A stretch of DNA of 64,000 nucleotides, from contig OX123182.2 of NCBI GenBank assembly GCA_944739405.2, positions 69,133,183 to 69,197,182 of the forward strand, given 5' to 3'. The notes below the pieces were generated by a model. The model did not search any database. It worked only from the letters and a program-made list of their open reading frames with translations, and was not told where the DNA came from. Source of the DNA: Euclidia mi. Its lineage: Eukaryota; Arthropoda; Insecta; Lepidoptera; Erebidae. The position numbers were made by a program, and so were the translations under genes. This document shows positions 21,053 through 30,474 of this stretch, in pieces (position 1 is the first letter of the stretch; every line of letters starts with the position of its first letter).

Positions 21053-21180
21053 ATGATTGTTTATTCTGACCATTCCAACGTACGGTTCTCAAACCTGGTC
21101 ACCTACCCAGCTTCACAGGTCACGCCTAGGGGTCTGCCAAAGAGCCATAGAGCGGTGCATCCTGGATCTTAAACTTAAGC
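21053..21180 (+). pseudogene. RTE-like LINE pol fragment
   Basis: Plus-strand reading PTYGSQTWSPTQLHRSRL then CQRAIERCILDLKL matches the region just after the reverse transcriptase core in lepidopteran RTE-like LINEs (TYGSQTW and V-CQRA-ER-IL motifs). Only about 40 codons remain before the GC-rich repeat begins. Confidence 0.7.
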
Positions 21181-21610
21181 GGGCCCCGAACGAAACCCGC
21201 TTGGCGGCGGATGAAGGTGTTGGGCTCCGCCGCCAAAACACCCAGCGGCCGCTGAGGATAGGGAGGACGGCAACGCAACACCGCATCTCCTCTTCCTCTG
21301 CGGCCCCACCGCTACGCAACGATGGTGCGCCCCCATTTGGTCGCGGGAGATAGGGCGCGCGGCAACGCAACACCGACACACCTCTCCTCCCGCGACCGCA
21401 CCCGACTGCGATGGACAGACAGAACTGTCCCCCGCACCCGCACCCTGGGACGCATCCTACGCAGGCCCCACGCAAGCCCACGTGGAGCGTCCCCTCCCGG
21501 GATCCCGCTTAGCTTCACCGTGGGTGTTGGACCTCACCCACGGTTACCTACTGAGCCTGAGCCTCCCCCCCCCCACGACAAGGTGGAGATCCTACGGGGG
21601 GGAGTTACAT
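21181..21610. repeat. GC-rich repeat family G, copy 1
   Basis: High-GC block containing GGGCTCCGCCGCCAAAACAC, GGCAACGCAACACCGACA, CTCCCGGGATCCCGCTTAGC and GACAAGGTGGAGATCC. The same order of blocks is found at 50500-51005. Overlapping open frames in several phases are a by-product of GC content. Possibly a LINE terminal region; class not established. Confidence 0.6.
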
Positions 21611-21740
21611 CTCTCTATGATCTTCCTAACCAAATCCCTAGACCTGTTAACCTCGGCCTCGCGTTTCTTCTAACTTTAGCAAAAATAATAAATTTTATAC
21701 TAATTTATTATGTCTATCAACAAAATTAAATCATAGAAAA

Positions 21741-22113
21741 GGCAGCGATAGCCTAGTGGAGATACCAACAGACTGCCATGCAGAAGGTATCGGGTTCGAA
21801 TCCATGGCGCGCACCAATGACTTTTCGGAGTTATGTGCGTATTGAATTGTTAATTATCGCTTGTCCCGTGCCTCGGTGAGCACGTTAAGCCGTCGGTCCC
21901 GGTTGTCATGAAGATCTTTGACAGTCGTTACAGGGTGTCAGTACCTTCTAAATAAACTGACACTAGTCTAAACCATGGAATATCGCTATCCCTTTGGGTT
22001 GCAGAGGTCGGACAGGCAGTCGCTTTGTGGAAAAGTTAATATTCAGCCAAATCCGGTTAGACTAGAAAGCGGACCCCGGATTGAAACTGGGATAACGCTC
22101 AGAGGATGATGAT
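21741..22113 (+). mobile_element. tRNA-derived SINE, family D copy 2
   Basis: Head GGCAGCGATAGCCTAGTGGA (A box) and GGTATCGGGTTCGAATCC (B box), central CGTTAAGCCGTCGGTCCCGG, tail GAGGATGATGATAA. The flanks ACAAAATTAAATCATAGA and ACAAAATTAAATTATAGA form an 18-bp target duplication with one change. Confidence 0.92.
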
Positions 22114-22780
22114 AAACAAAATTAAATTATAGACTTATTATCTCCTCTGCTTTTACACTTTTCACCTTTTTAAAAAACTTTTTTACCGGTCAACAGTCGA
22201 CTTTTTTATTGTTATTAATTAATTTGATCTCTTTTTATTCCCACCTTGACATTGGCAAAATCATCGATCCCACCAATGGTGCCATTTTAACCTAAGTTGA
22301 ATTTGAACCCGATTAGAGCGAAACTCGATTCAACTCGGTTTACAGCGCACCTCCAATCGTTTTTTTTAATTGAACATTTATGAAGTTTACAGCTGGAATC
22401 CTAGACCCGAATATATCAAATCTATGAAGCGCCTTTTTGTCATCCCTTCTTTGAAAGTAATTTTAATAATTAACGCATTTCACATGGCGAGTCGCGCACA
22501 TTGCTAATAGAGGCTAGGCCCTGTTAGCACTACTAAATCCTTGACTACCATGATGCATGGTACATTATTATAACTGACACCCATGGACCAAATTTTTTGT
22601 CTGACTCAGAACATTTACACCAAATTATGTTTTGATGTGACTACTCAATAACATTTTAAAGGGTTACTTTAGAGTAGTAAAGGATTATTACACCTTTTCA
22701 ATATGTTGTGACAACAGGTTATAATGCATTCTTATGTATTTACACGATTCAAATAAAACAATGTGGATGTAATATTATCA
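22114..22780. other. Intergenic region 3' of SDAD1
   Basis: No gene or shared repeat recognised. The SDAD1 poly(A) signal on the minus strand (AATAAA, plus-strand TTTATT) lies near 22785. Confidence 0.4.
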
Positions 22781-22828
22781 TACATTTTATTTTAAATGAT
22801 ATTTATAATAGATAATTTAAGAACATTT

Positions 22829-24997
22829 TCAACGCATTTTCTTTTGCTTAATCAAATAATTTCTGAAAGCAATTTGTTTATCCTTGAAAGATCTCTTTAT
22901 CTTCCCTTTAGCTTTGTGTTTAACCATTTGGTAACTCTTGGTTTTCCTTTTTTCTCTGTTAGTTTTTGAACAATGAATGTTCTTCCTTCTATCTTTGTAC
23001 CCAAACTTTTCACGTTCCTCTCTGCCCTTCATAACACTTTCCAGCCTGGCATTGTAATCATGTTTCTTCTTTTTATGAATGTTTTCAATAGCAGCTAGTT
23101 GTACAAGTTCTCCAGACTCATTGGTTTCTTCTTCTACTACATTACTCTTTCTTTTAACACCACTAATGCTCTTTTTAAGTTGAGCTGCTTCAATGCGTTT
23201 GAAATCTTCATCAGTGAAAATAGTTTCCATTGCTATTTCACGGGCATTTTTAACTTTTTCTTCTATGTCTTTCTTATCAAGTTTTCTTTTTGCTTTTAGT
23301 ATCTTTCTGTCTTTTGGCTTTTTAGTGACATCTTGTGTATTATTTGTTTCTTGTTCATTCTTTTCCTCATCTTCAAAATCACTTTCCTCTTCTTCTACTT
23401 CCTCTCCATCTTCACTCTCTTCATCACTGTCAGATATTTCTATTTCAGAATCTGAAGAGGCCACATCAACCCATTCATCACTATCAGAATCATCTTTTTT
23501 CTTACTTTTGCTAGCTTTCTTTTTATTTTTTTCTTTAATCTCTTCCTTTTCTAATAAAACTTCTGATCCCGGAATGTAGCTCTTGATCTCCATTTCACCA
23601 TATTGTTTAGTTTTTAGTTCTACTGATGCTTCAGTTGGTCTTCCTCTGTCTTTCTTGTGTAGCATATCAGGCATAGACTGTCGATACAACTGTATTAGTG
23701 ACCTCGCAGCCATCATTACAGATTTCTCTTTGTAGTTCTTATACTGAACTAAATCTCTAAGTAAATCTTCACCAATAGCAAGTGGACATCTAGCACATAT
23801 TTCCCTTATAGCATTGAGGCCAACTGCCATGACATCAGTGCTATTTCTTTCTGTTATGAAATTGTTTGCAATTGCTCTCATGACTGGCTCTACTACTTCA
23901 GGAGGAACCAACTCATGTGATGCCTGGGCAGCAAATAATAAAATTCTGGTTACTTCTCTTTGGTGAGGCAAAAGTAGCCTTGCAATAAAAGGATAGTAGT
24001 TGAACAAAAACAGGTTGTGTAACCCTATCAATCTAGATATAACATCTAGTAACATCAATTTGACTTCAAATCTGTCATTTGATGATTCCAGTTTCTTAAA
24101 TAATTTCTCAGCAAATCCTTGTGGATTATTAATGAGATGCAAGGCAGAGAAATTGAATATTGGAGCCTTTTGTTTCCTTTTCTTTATCTTCTTAGCTTGT
24201 TTCTTCACTTTTTCTACCATCTTCTCTCTTTTTCTGGTTTTTTTATTAAATTTATTTGATATCATTGTATCTCTTGGATCTATTTCCTCCTCACTGTCAG
24301 AATTTTCTTCCTTTTCTTCCTCATCTCTGCCTAAGAAAAATTTCAGAGAGGCTACCATGACTTTAGTAATTTTTGAAAAGCAACCAATATCTGCAATTAT
24401 GTTTACTGTCTTCTGGTCATTCCATATATTTTTGTGGTATAATTCAACCAGTATATCAAGAGACAATTTTGCAGCTTTTGGGTGTGAGTCTTGTAGCATT
24501 GAGAACATAAAGTTCTGCAAAGTTGAATTAAACTTCATGTCTTTGTGTTTGGCATTCATATTTTTGATATCGGTTATGATATGAGTCTTCAAGAACTCTC
24601 TTAAATGTTTATCTTGACATTTCAGAAGCAAGAAAAATAATTCCAACAAATCAAAGGCAGTGATAAAATGTTTGTTTCTCAGTAAGATTAGACACTTACA
24701 CAAGGAAAGACGCATGTCATTGTGTAAAATTGTGTTGTGGGTCTTTAAAATATCCACAATTTTCTGAGGGAATAACTTCATTTCATTCAAATAACACTGC
24801 GCCACTTGTGCCAGAAACATGGCCTGCTCATCGAGCTTCTTGTTGTATTGAGTAGGATTTAAGTTAAATATTTCCAAGGTAGTTTCAAAATGGGCAAGCT
24901 GCTGATGAAATTCTTCTTTATAAGATTCTGGATCCCTTTTGATTAAATTTTGTAACTGCGTCAGGTTATTTGGTAACTGATTGTTATGCCGCACCAT
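22829..24997 (-). CDS. SDAD1: SDA1 domain-containing protein (60S ribosome biogenesis)
   Basis: A single uninterrupted 722-codon frame, close to the length of human SDAD1 and fly Mys45A. The N-terminus MVRHNNQLPNNLTQLQNLIK fits the family start. The first 450 residues are helical repeats with the hallmark NLFLFNYYPFIARLLLPHQR and INNPQGFAEKLFKKLE. A central acidic stretch of Asp/Glu/Ser (about 505-560) is followed by a Lys-rich segment, and the C-terminus KIKRSFKDKQIAFRNYLIKQ is the conserved SDA1 tail. Yeast Sda1 is nuclear/nucleolar and is needed for 60S subunit maturation and export and for passage through G1. It stands head-to-head with KDELR, 742 bp apart. The lack of introns is notable but the frame is intact, so I regard it as the working gene; a retrocopy cannot be ruled out from the window alone. 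Confidence 0.96.
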   Translation of the reverse strand: MVRHNNQLPNNLTQLQNLIKRDPESYKEEFHQQLAHFETTLEIFNLNPTQYNKKLDEQAMFLAQVAQCYLNEMKLFPQKIVDILKTHNTILHNDMRLSLCKCLILLRNKHFITAFDLLELFFLLLKCQDKHLREFLKTHIITDIKNMNAKHKDMKFNSTLQNFMFSMLQDSHPKAAKLSLDILVELYHKNIWNDQKTVNIIADIGCFSKITKVMVASLKFFLGRDEEEKEENSDSEEEIDPRDTMISNKFNKKTRKREKMVEKVKKQAKKIKKRKQKAPIFNFSALHLINNPQGFAEKLFKKLESSNDRFEVKLMLLDVISRLIGLHNLFLFNYYPFIARLLLPHQREVTRILLFAAQASHELVPPEVVEPVMRAIANNFITERNSTDVMAVGLNAIREICARCPLAIGEDLLRDLVQYKNYKEKSVMMAARSLIQLYRQSMPDMLHKKDRGRPTEASVELKTKQYGEMEIKSYIPGSEVLLEKEEIKEKNKKKASKSKKKDDSDSDEWVDVASSDSEIEISDSDEESEDGEEVEEEESDFEDEEKNEQETNNTQDVTKKPKDRKILKAKRKLDKKDIEEKVKNAREIAMETIFTDEDFKRIEAAQLKKSISGVKRKSNVVEEETNESGELVQLAAIENIHKKKKHDYNARLESVMKGREEREKFGYKDRRKNIHCSKTNREKRKTKSYQMVKHKAKGKIKRSFKDKQIAFRNYLIKQKKMR

Positions 24998-25739
24998 TGT
25001 GAATGTTTATTTGTAACAGATTATATGCTTATTGCAAATTGCACTCTTACTGTTAGCTTAATTCACAGTTTCAGCAAGTTTAAAATATTTTATTTCACGC
25101 AAATAGCCAAAAATAACCTCATTTCACCACACGTTCAAAACAAGAGAAATGACAAGTTGACAACCATGAATAAGTTGACAGATTTTCTGTATTGCTATTT
25201 CAATTTTCAATAATGTTGTTACTTAGACCTCAGGCTTTTAATCTTTTTATATATATATATATATTATTATTTTGTAGGAAACTTTATATATTAAAATGAT
25301 TAGAAATAAAAAACGGCGATAGCCCAGTGGTGTACGTAACGAACTGCCGAGGCGATGGTCTCGGGTTCGATCCCCAGTTACCCCGGGCACATACCTCTGA
25401 CTTTTCGAAGTTATGTGTGTATTAAAATGTTAATTATCCCTCGCATAACAATGTGCCCGGTAGATGGCAATAGGCCCGCCCCCTATAACATTGGGACCGA
25501 AACATAACTGGCGAAGTGTGGGTGTGTAGTACACCTCTGCCTACCCCTTCGGGGATAAAAGGCGTGAAGTTATGTTATGTAGAAATAAAAGTTTTCTGAC
25601 ATTACAAATTGCCATCGTAAAAATTATGTTGTGTTTAATTAAAAAGTTGTGTCAATTGTGTCATGTCAATCAGCCACGTCATTTTTGCTTGAATGATAGA
25701 GTGTACGCGGCGTAACTGAGATAAGCATTTCTCTTCAAA
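24998..25739. promoter_or_regulatory. Shared divergent promoter region of SDAD1 and KDELR
   Basis: 742 bp separate the two start codons, so both promoters must lie here unless distant 5' exons exist. About one third is taken up by a SINE at 25315-25579, leaving roughly 310 bp next to SDAD1 and 160 bp next to KDELR. An AT-repeat (TA)n is at 25240-25262. No TATA element can be assigned with confidence. Confidence 0.5.
25315..25579 (+). mobile_element. tRNA-derived SINE, family B
   Basis: GGCGATAGCCCAGTGGTGTA (A box) and GGTCTCGGGTTCGATCCCC (B box), then GGTAGATGGCAATAGGCCCG and CTACCCCTTCGGGGATAAAAGG, tail TTATGTTATGT. The 3' half is shared with families A and C; a partial copy is at 42711-42838. 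Confidence 0.88.
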
Positions 25740-28700
25740 ATGAATATTTTCCGTTTACTTGGTGATTTATTCCATCTATTAGCTATTATAATATTACTGC
25801 TCAAAATCTGGAAAACCAGATCATGTGCAGGTGAGATATATCTACTTAGATACGATTCGTGCAACCGGCACTATCAGAATGTACTTTACTTTTCAGATCA
25901 TTTTAATGTGATTTCGTGTTACAGGCATATCTGGAAAGTCTCAGATACTCTTCTCGGTGGTGTACACGGCGCGATATTTGGATCTACTAACCAATTATGT
26001 GTCTGCTTACAATACGTTTATGAAGATGGTGTTCATAATGGCTTCATACGCCACTGTTTACTTGATGTATGTCAAATTCAAAGCAACGTATGACCACAAC
26101 CACGACACATTCAGGATTGAATTCTTGCTGATACCGTCATTGATATTAGCTGTGTTGATAAACCATGAACTGACTGTCATGGAGGTTAGTATGTTATGAT
26201 TAAATTGAATTACGAACTTAAATTGAACTACAACCGAATTGATTTTCGGAGTGCTCTAGTGTAATATGGATAATTTTGTAAGTCGTGTATAAAATTTCAG
26301 GTACTATGGACATTCTCTATTTATCTGGAGGCGGTGGCAATCTTACCACAACTGTTCCTCGTGTCCAAGACTGGAGAGGCTGAAAGTATTACATCCCACT
26401 ATTTGTTTGCCCTTGGATCATACAGAGCACTGTATCTCTTGAATTGGGTAAGAATCCAACATATACCTAAGTACATATATTAATATCATTATAAGAGTAG
26501 TAGATTAGAAATTATTAATAGAAACTAGAACTAATTAATTATTAGAAACTAGAGGACGCCAGCAGCTACGCCTGCAATTTTTTTAAATTTACCCATTTTG
26601 GCCGATCCCGTGGGAATTTCGGGAAATCCCTTCTTAGTGCACCCCTACGGTCCCCAAGGAACACAGATGCCAAATTTCAGCTTCCTGCGCCCAATAGTTT
26701 CGACTGTAGCATGTCTATCAGTCAGTAACGCAACGATTTTATATATTAAGATAATGTGTTTGTAAACATTGTTTAAGTTTTTTGGTCTGTATGAGATGGC
26801 TATGTAATTATTATGTATGTTTGCCAACTTGGCATCTTGTGTTATTAATTTTGAAGGGCATTTGCTGCAGCTGTGTAAAGTTCATTGGATAAATCATTTA
26901 ACTCACACAGCTAAAATACTTATATGTCATAGTCCCATCCAATGTCATTTGTTCTTAGCAATTATTACTTAACTATTATATAAAATTAATAAACAAGACA
27001 TATCTGATACTAGCCGTTGCCCACATTATTGTAGAGCACTACACCTATCAAACAAAAATTCCAATATTGAGACACACCTCCTAGCTATCTTAGAAAAAGA
27101 GGGACCTTAATATTGGTTGTATGCTCAGATTCCCTTTATTAGAATTTATTTGAAGTCATCGCCATACACAGGACCTCTCAATATTTGCTTGCTACCCACC
27201 AGTGGGTTGCAACTCATAGTTTAGACTAGCTGTTCCCCGAGGGAACTACTTCGCGTACCCAGTTAATTTATAGCCTAAGTTACTCCTTGGTACATCAGCT
27301 ATCCGCCAGTGAAAGTTCTGCAAAATTGGTCCAGCCCTTCGAGAGATTAGCGAAAACAAACAGACAGACAGACAAAAATTGTAAAATATGTAATTTCTGT
27401 ATCTGTACCGTGTATACATCCATATGCATTTTATAAAAACCGATTATTTTAATATTACAAACAGGCACTCCAATTTTATTTATCTGTATAGATAATACTG
27501 TTGTAGAGCATTTGAATCCCTATTTAACTCTTTCAAGGATGGTATTAAAATCCTTCCTTGCTGTTGGTCTTAATTTTTTTTAAATAGGTAGTTGAATGTA
27601 CAGTTATAGTATACATTTTTGATTATGTAGATGTACTAGAAACCATCTTGCTGTTTTATCTAAAGTTAACTATTTTAAAAGGTTCTTATCAATGCATTTA
27701 AAAACTTTACGTTTTAACTTATATTTATGTCAAATTTGATAAAAGGTAATTGTACATATTTTAATTATCAGATAAACCATTAACCTTTATAGATGCAAGC
27801 TTAATAAGAATTGATAGTCCCCTATTACCTCTTATGACTTTCATTAATTGGCTCAATGGGACTAAACAAGTATCTAGAGATTCTAGAGTGCCATTGTTGA
27901 GGACCAAATTACAAACACATAGTTTGTAATTTATTACTAATGTAGCATAATAGATATCATTCATTAATATAATGTACAGTCAACTACAAAAGTTGCTACT
28001 CATCTCAAATTCTTTGCCAAGTCTTTTATGAATAAAATCTCTTGATTATTCTTATTACATACATACATACATATCGTCACGCGTTTTATCCCCGAAGGGG
28101 TAGGCAGAGGTGTATTTCTACACCCACTTTTCGCCAGATATACTTTAGTCCCACGTAATAAGGGGCGAGCCTATTGCCGTACCGGGCACATTTCCAGACT
28201 CCGTGCTGCTACTGAGAATTTCGTGACAGAAAAACCCAATAACACTGCCCGACCCAGGAATCGAACCCGGGACCTCCCGATCCCACGCGCACATTTATGC
28301 AGTCGTATAGGGTTTGATGTCGAGTTTTCCGTCTCTACGCAAAGATGGTATTTGCATCGTGTTAACCCTTAGTCGCCTCTTACGACACCCACGGTAAGAT
28401 AAGGGGTGGTGACACTTGTATTCTTTGCCGTCAACCACACGGCAATTATTCTTATTAATTAATAAATTATGATTTAGGTAAGTTTTCTTGGTCTAAAATT
28501 CAACAAGATATTGGGAATATTAATTCTTTAAAAAGACCCTTAATGAAAACTGAAATCCCATTTTGTACCAATAACTATGAATATTTTTTACTTTCCTGGG
28601 AAATTACTGGTTCAGGACATATTGAGGCTCAAAATTAGTATGGAATTTTTCTAATTAGGTACAAAATCGATGCATTTACCCCGCCAATATGTTCTTTAGA

Positions 28701-30474
28701 TGCCCTATAACCCCATAGGTAAGGAGGTATTTCGAGCATTGCACGCGCGCGCTTTTAATTGCGGTTTAAAAATGTGAAAACTTTAAAAAAAATCGTTTCC
28801 TAGGTATTATTTTTGGTTAGTATGACTAGGCATGATGTGCAAAACGAGTAGACTTCGGCCTGGTGATGGGTCTTGAGACACCCTGTATATATGCATCTAT
28901 AATATAATGTCCATTACCTTCTAATCATAAACTTTTTTAATTTACAATATTAATTCTTTAAAAAGACCCTTAATGAAAACTGAAATCCCATTTTGTACCA
29001 ATAACTATGAATATTTTTTACTTTCCTGGGAAATTACTGGTTCAGGACATATTGAGGCTCAAAGTTAGTATGGAATTTTTCTAATTAGGTACAAAATCGA
29101 TGCATTTACCCCGCCAATATGTTCTTTAGATGCCCTATAACCCCATAGGTAAGGAGGTATTTCGAGCATTGCACGCGCGCGCTTTTAATTGCGGTTTAAA
29201 AATGTGAAAACTTTAAAAAAAATCGTTTCCTAGGTATTATTTTTGGTTAGTATGACTTGGCATCATGTGCGAAACGAGTAGACTTCGGCTTGGTGATGGG
29301 TCTTGAGACACCCTGTATATATGCATCTATAATATAATGTCCATTACCTTCTAATCATAAACTTTTTTAATTTACGTTGAACAATTAAATAATTTGTAAT
29401 AGTTGTCTCAGCACTGGATCAAACAATTTGAAATTGTTTGATTCAGTACCGAGCACAACTGGAAAATTCACAAATTATTTCAAGTGCACTAATTAATATT
29501 TCATCAATTTTTTATTGTTTTTCCAGATAATATTGCATATACCATTTCCATGTCCAATTTAGTAATCATAAGTGCTACAAAATTGGTAATTAATTAATCA
29601 TTCATAATTGATAAATATTTCTTAATTGTTTTTTTACAGGTGTACCGCTATGTTGTGGAAGACCACTATGAAGTAATTGCTATTGTCTCTGGTGTTGTTC
29701 AAACTGTGTTATACTGTGATTTCTTCTACCTCTACATCACTAAAGGTAAGTCTATAATATCTGGATAATTATGTTATAGACTAGATTTTTGGATTTTAAA
29801 ATGCAGTTTAATTATCTGCATTAATTTGCCACAGTATTATGGCAAATTTTAAACCGACACTTATCTTAATTAGTATATTAAGGATTCAGATTAAGAAATC
29901 GTCTGTCATAATATGGAGTTTGAATTGGTGCTAAATAAGGAATTAATTTGATAACGCCGAATTTAATAACGTTATGTTAAACTCTAAACTCATATAGCTC
30001 TATTAACTAAATACACGAAGCAACAAAATCTTTGCGAAAAGATGGAAATGTCAATATTAAACGCTGTACCAGCCCGTTTGGCCAGAGTGAAATAGTAGGC
30101 GAAATACTCCTATTGACTCATAGTGCTATCTTGAAGCGATATAGAAAGACTAGCAGTGCGCTGTGATTGGCTATAAAGATGATAACACTAGAGGAAGCCA
30201 GCAGCTACGCCTGCATTTTTTTTTAATTTACCCGTTTTGGCCGATCCCGTGGTAATTTCGGGAAATCCCTTCTTAGTGCACCCCTACGGTCCCCAAGGAA
30301 CATACATGCCCAATTTCAGCTTCCTGCGCCCAATAGTTTCGGCTGTAGCGTGTCTGTCAGTCAGTCAGTAACGCAAGGATTTTATATATTAAGATTTTAT
30401 AGTCACGAACTTCATTAATGTTGTGTTTCCTTGTTTCAGTATTGAAAGGAAAGAAATTGCAGTTGCCAGCCTAA
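25740..30474 (+). CDS. KDELR: ER lumen protein-retaining receptor (five exons)
   Basis: Exons 25740-25830, 25925-26184, 26301-26447, 29640-29745 and 30440-30474 join to 639 nt, 212 residues, the standard length of the family. All introns are GT-AG. The protein starts MNIFRLLGDLFHLLAIIILL and contains the hallmark KIWKTRSCAGISGKSQ, YTARYLDLLTN, KATYDHNHDTFRIEF, TGEAESITSHYLF and QTVLYCDFFYLYITKVLKGK. The seven-helix receptor binds C-terminal KDEL/HDEL signals in the Golgi at acidic pH and returns escaped ER proteins through COPI vesicles. Intron 3 (26448-29639) is 3.2 kb and filled with repeats. At the C-terminus the sequence is KKLQLPA, with Gln at position 209 where the mammalian receptor has a phosphorylated Ser. 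Candidate AATAAA signals lie at 30496 and 30543, and others further on. Translating genomic DNA past exon 1 gives a misleading frame, so the spliced model is the one to use. Confidence 0.97.
26549..26751 (-). mobile_element. Short Helitron-like element, copy 4 (KDELR intron 3)
   Basis: CTAGAGGACGCCAGCAGCTA at the left and TTTTATATATTAAGA at the right: on the minus strand TCTTAATATATAAAA...CCTCTAG. Inserted between A and T. Confidence 0.82.
27225..27492. repeat. CTAGCTGTTCCCCG repeat with CAGACAGA run (intron 3)
   Basis: AGACTAGCTGTTCCCCGAGG followed by CTTCGCGTACCC and, near the right end, AACAAACAGACAGACAGAC. A related sequence with CTGCCCCGGCTTCACACGG and GGGACAGACAGACAG is at 48785-48959. 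Common type of dispersed repeat in arthropods. Confidence 0.5.
28057..28444 (-). mobile_element. tRNA-derived SINE, family C copy 2 (KDELR intron 3)
   Basis: Same as 20414-20819 except for an 18-bp deletion near GCACATTTATGCAGTCG. Flanked by the 12-bp duplication ATTATTCTTATT (28045-28056 and 28445-28456). Confidence 0.93.
28516..29375. repeat. 430-bp tandem duplication (KDELR intron 3)
   Basis: 28516-28945 and 28946-29375 are the same sequence with about six base changes (for example ACTAGGCATGATGTGC versus ACTTGGCATCATGTGC). Each copy contains GCATTGCACGCGCGCGCTTT and TTGAGACACCCTGTATAT. Not coding. Confidence 0.95.
30188..30394 (-). mobile_element. Short Helitron-like element, copy 5 (KDELR intron 4)
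   Basis: CTAGAGGAAGCCAGCAGCTA at left, TTTTATATATTAAGA at right; lies 45 bp before the last KDELR exon. Confidence 0.82.

Noticed and set aside
23193..24584. Ser/Phe-rich plus-strand frames of 128 and 194 codons
   Set aside because: Shadows of the SDAD1 coding strand; composition follows from antisense of Lys/Glu codons.
25740..26093. 117-codon unspliced frame starting at the KDELR ATG
   Set aside because: It reads through intron 1 and leaves the KDELR frame; the spliced five-exon model matches the family over its whole length.
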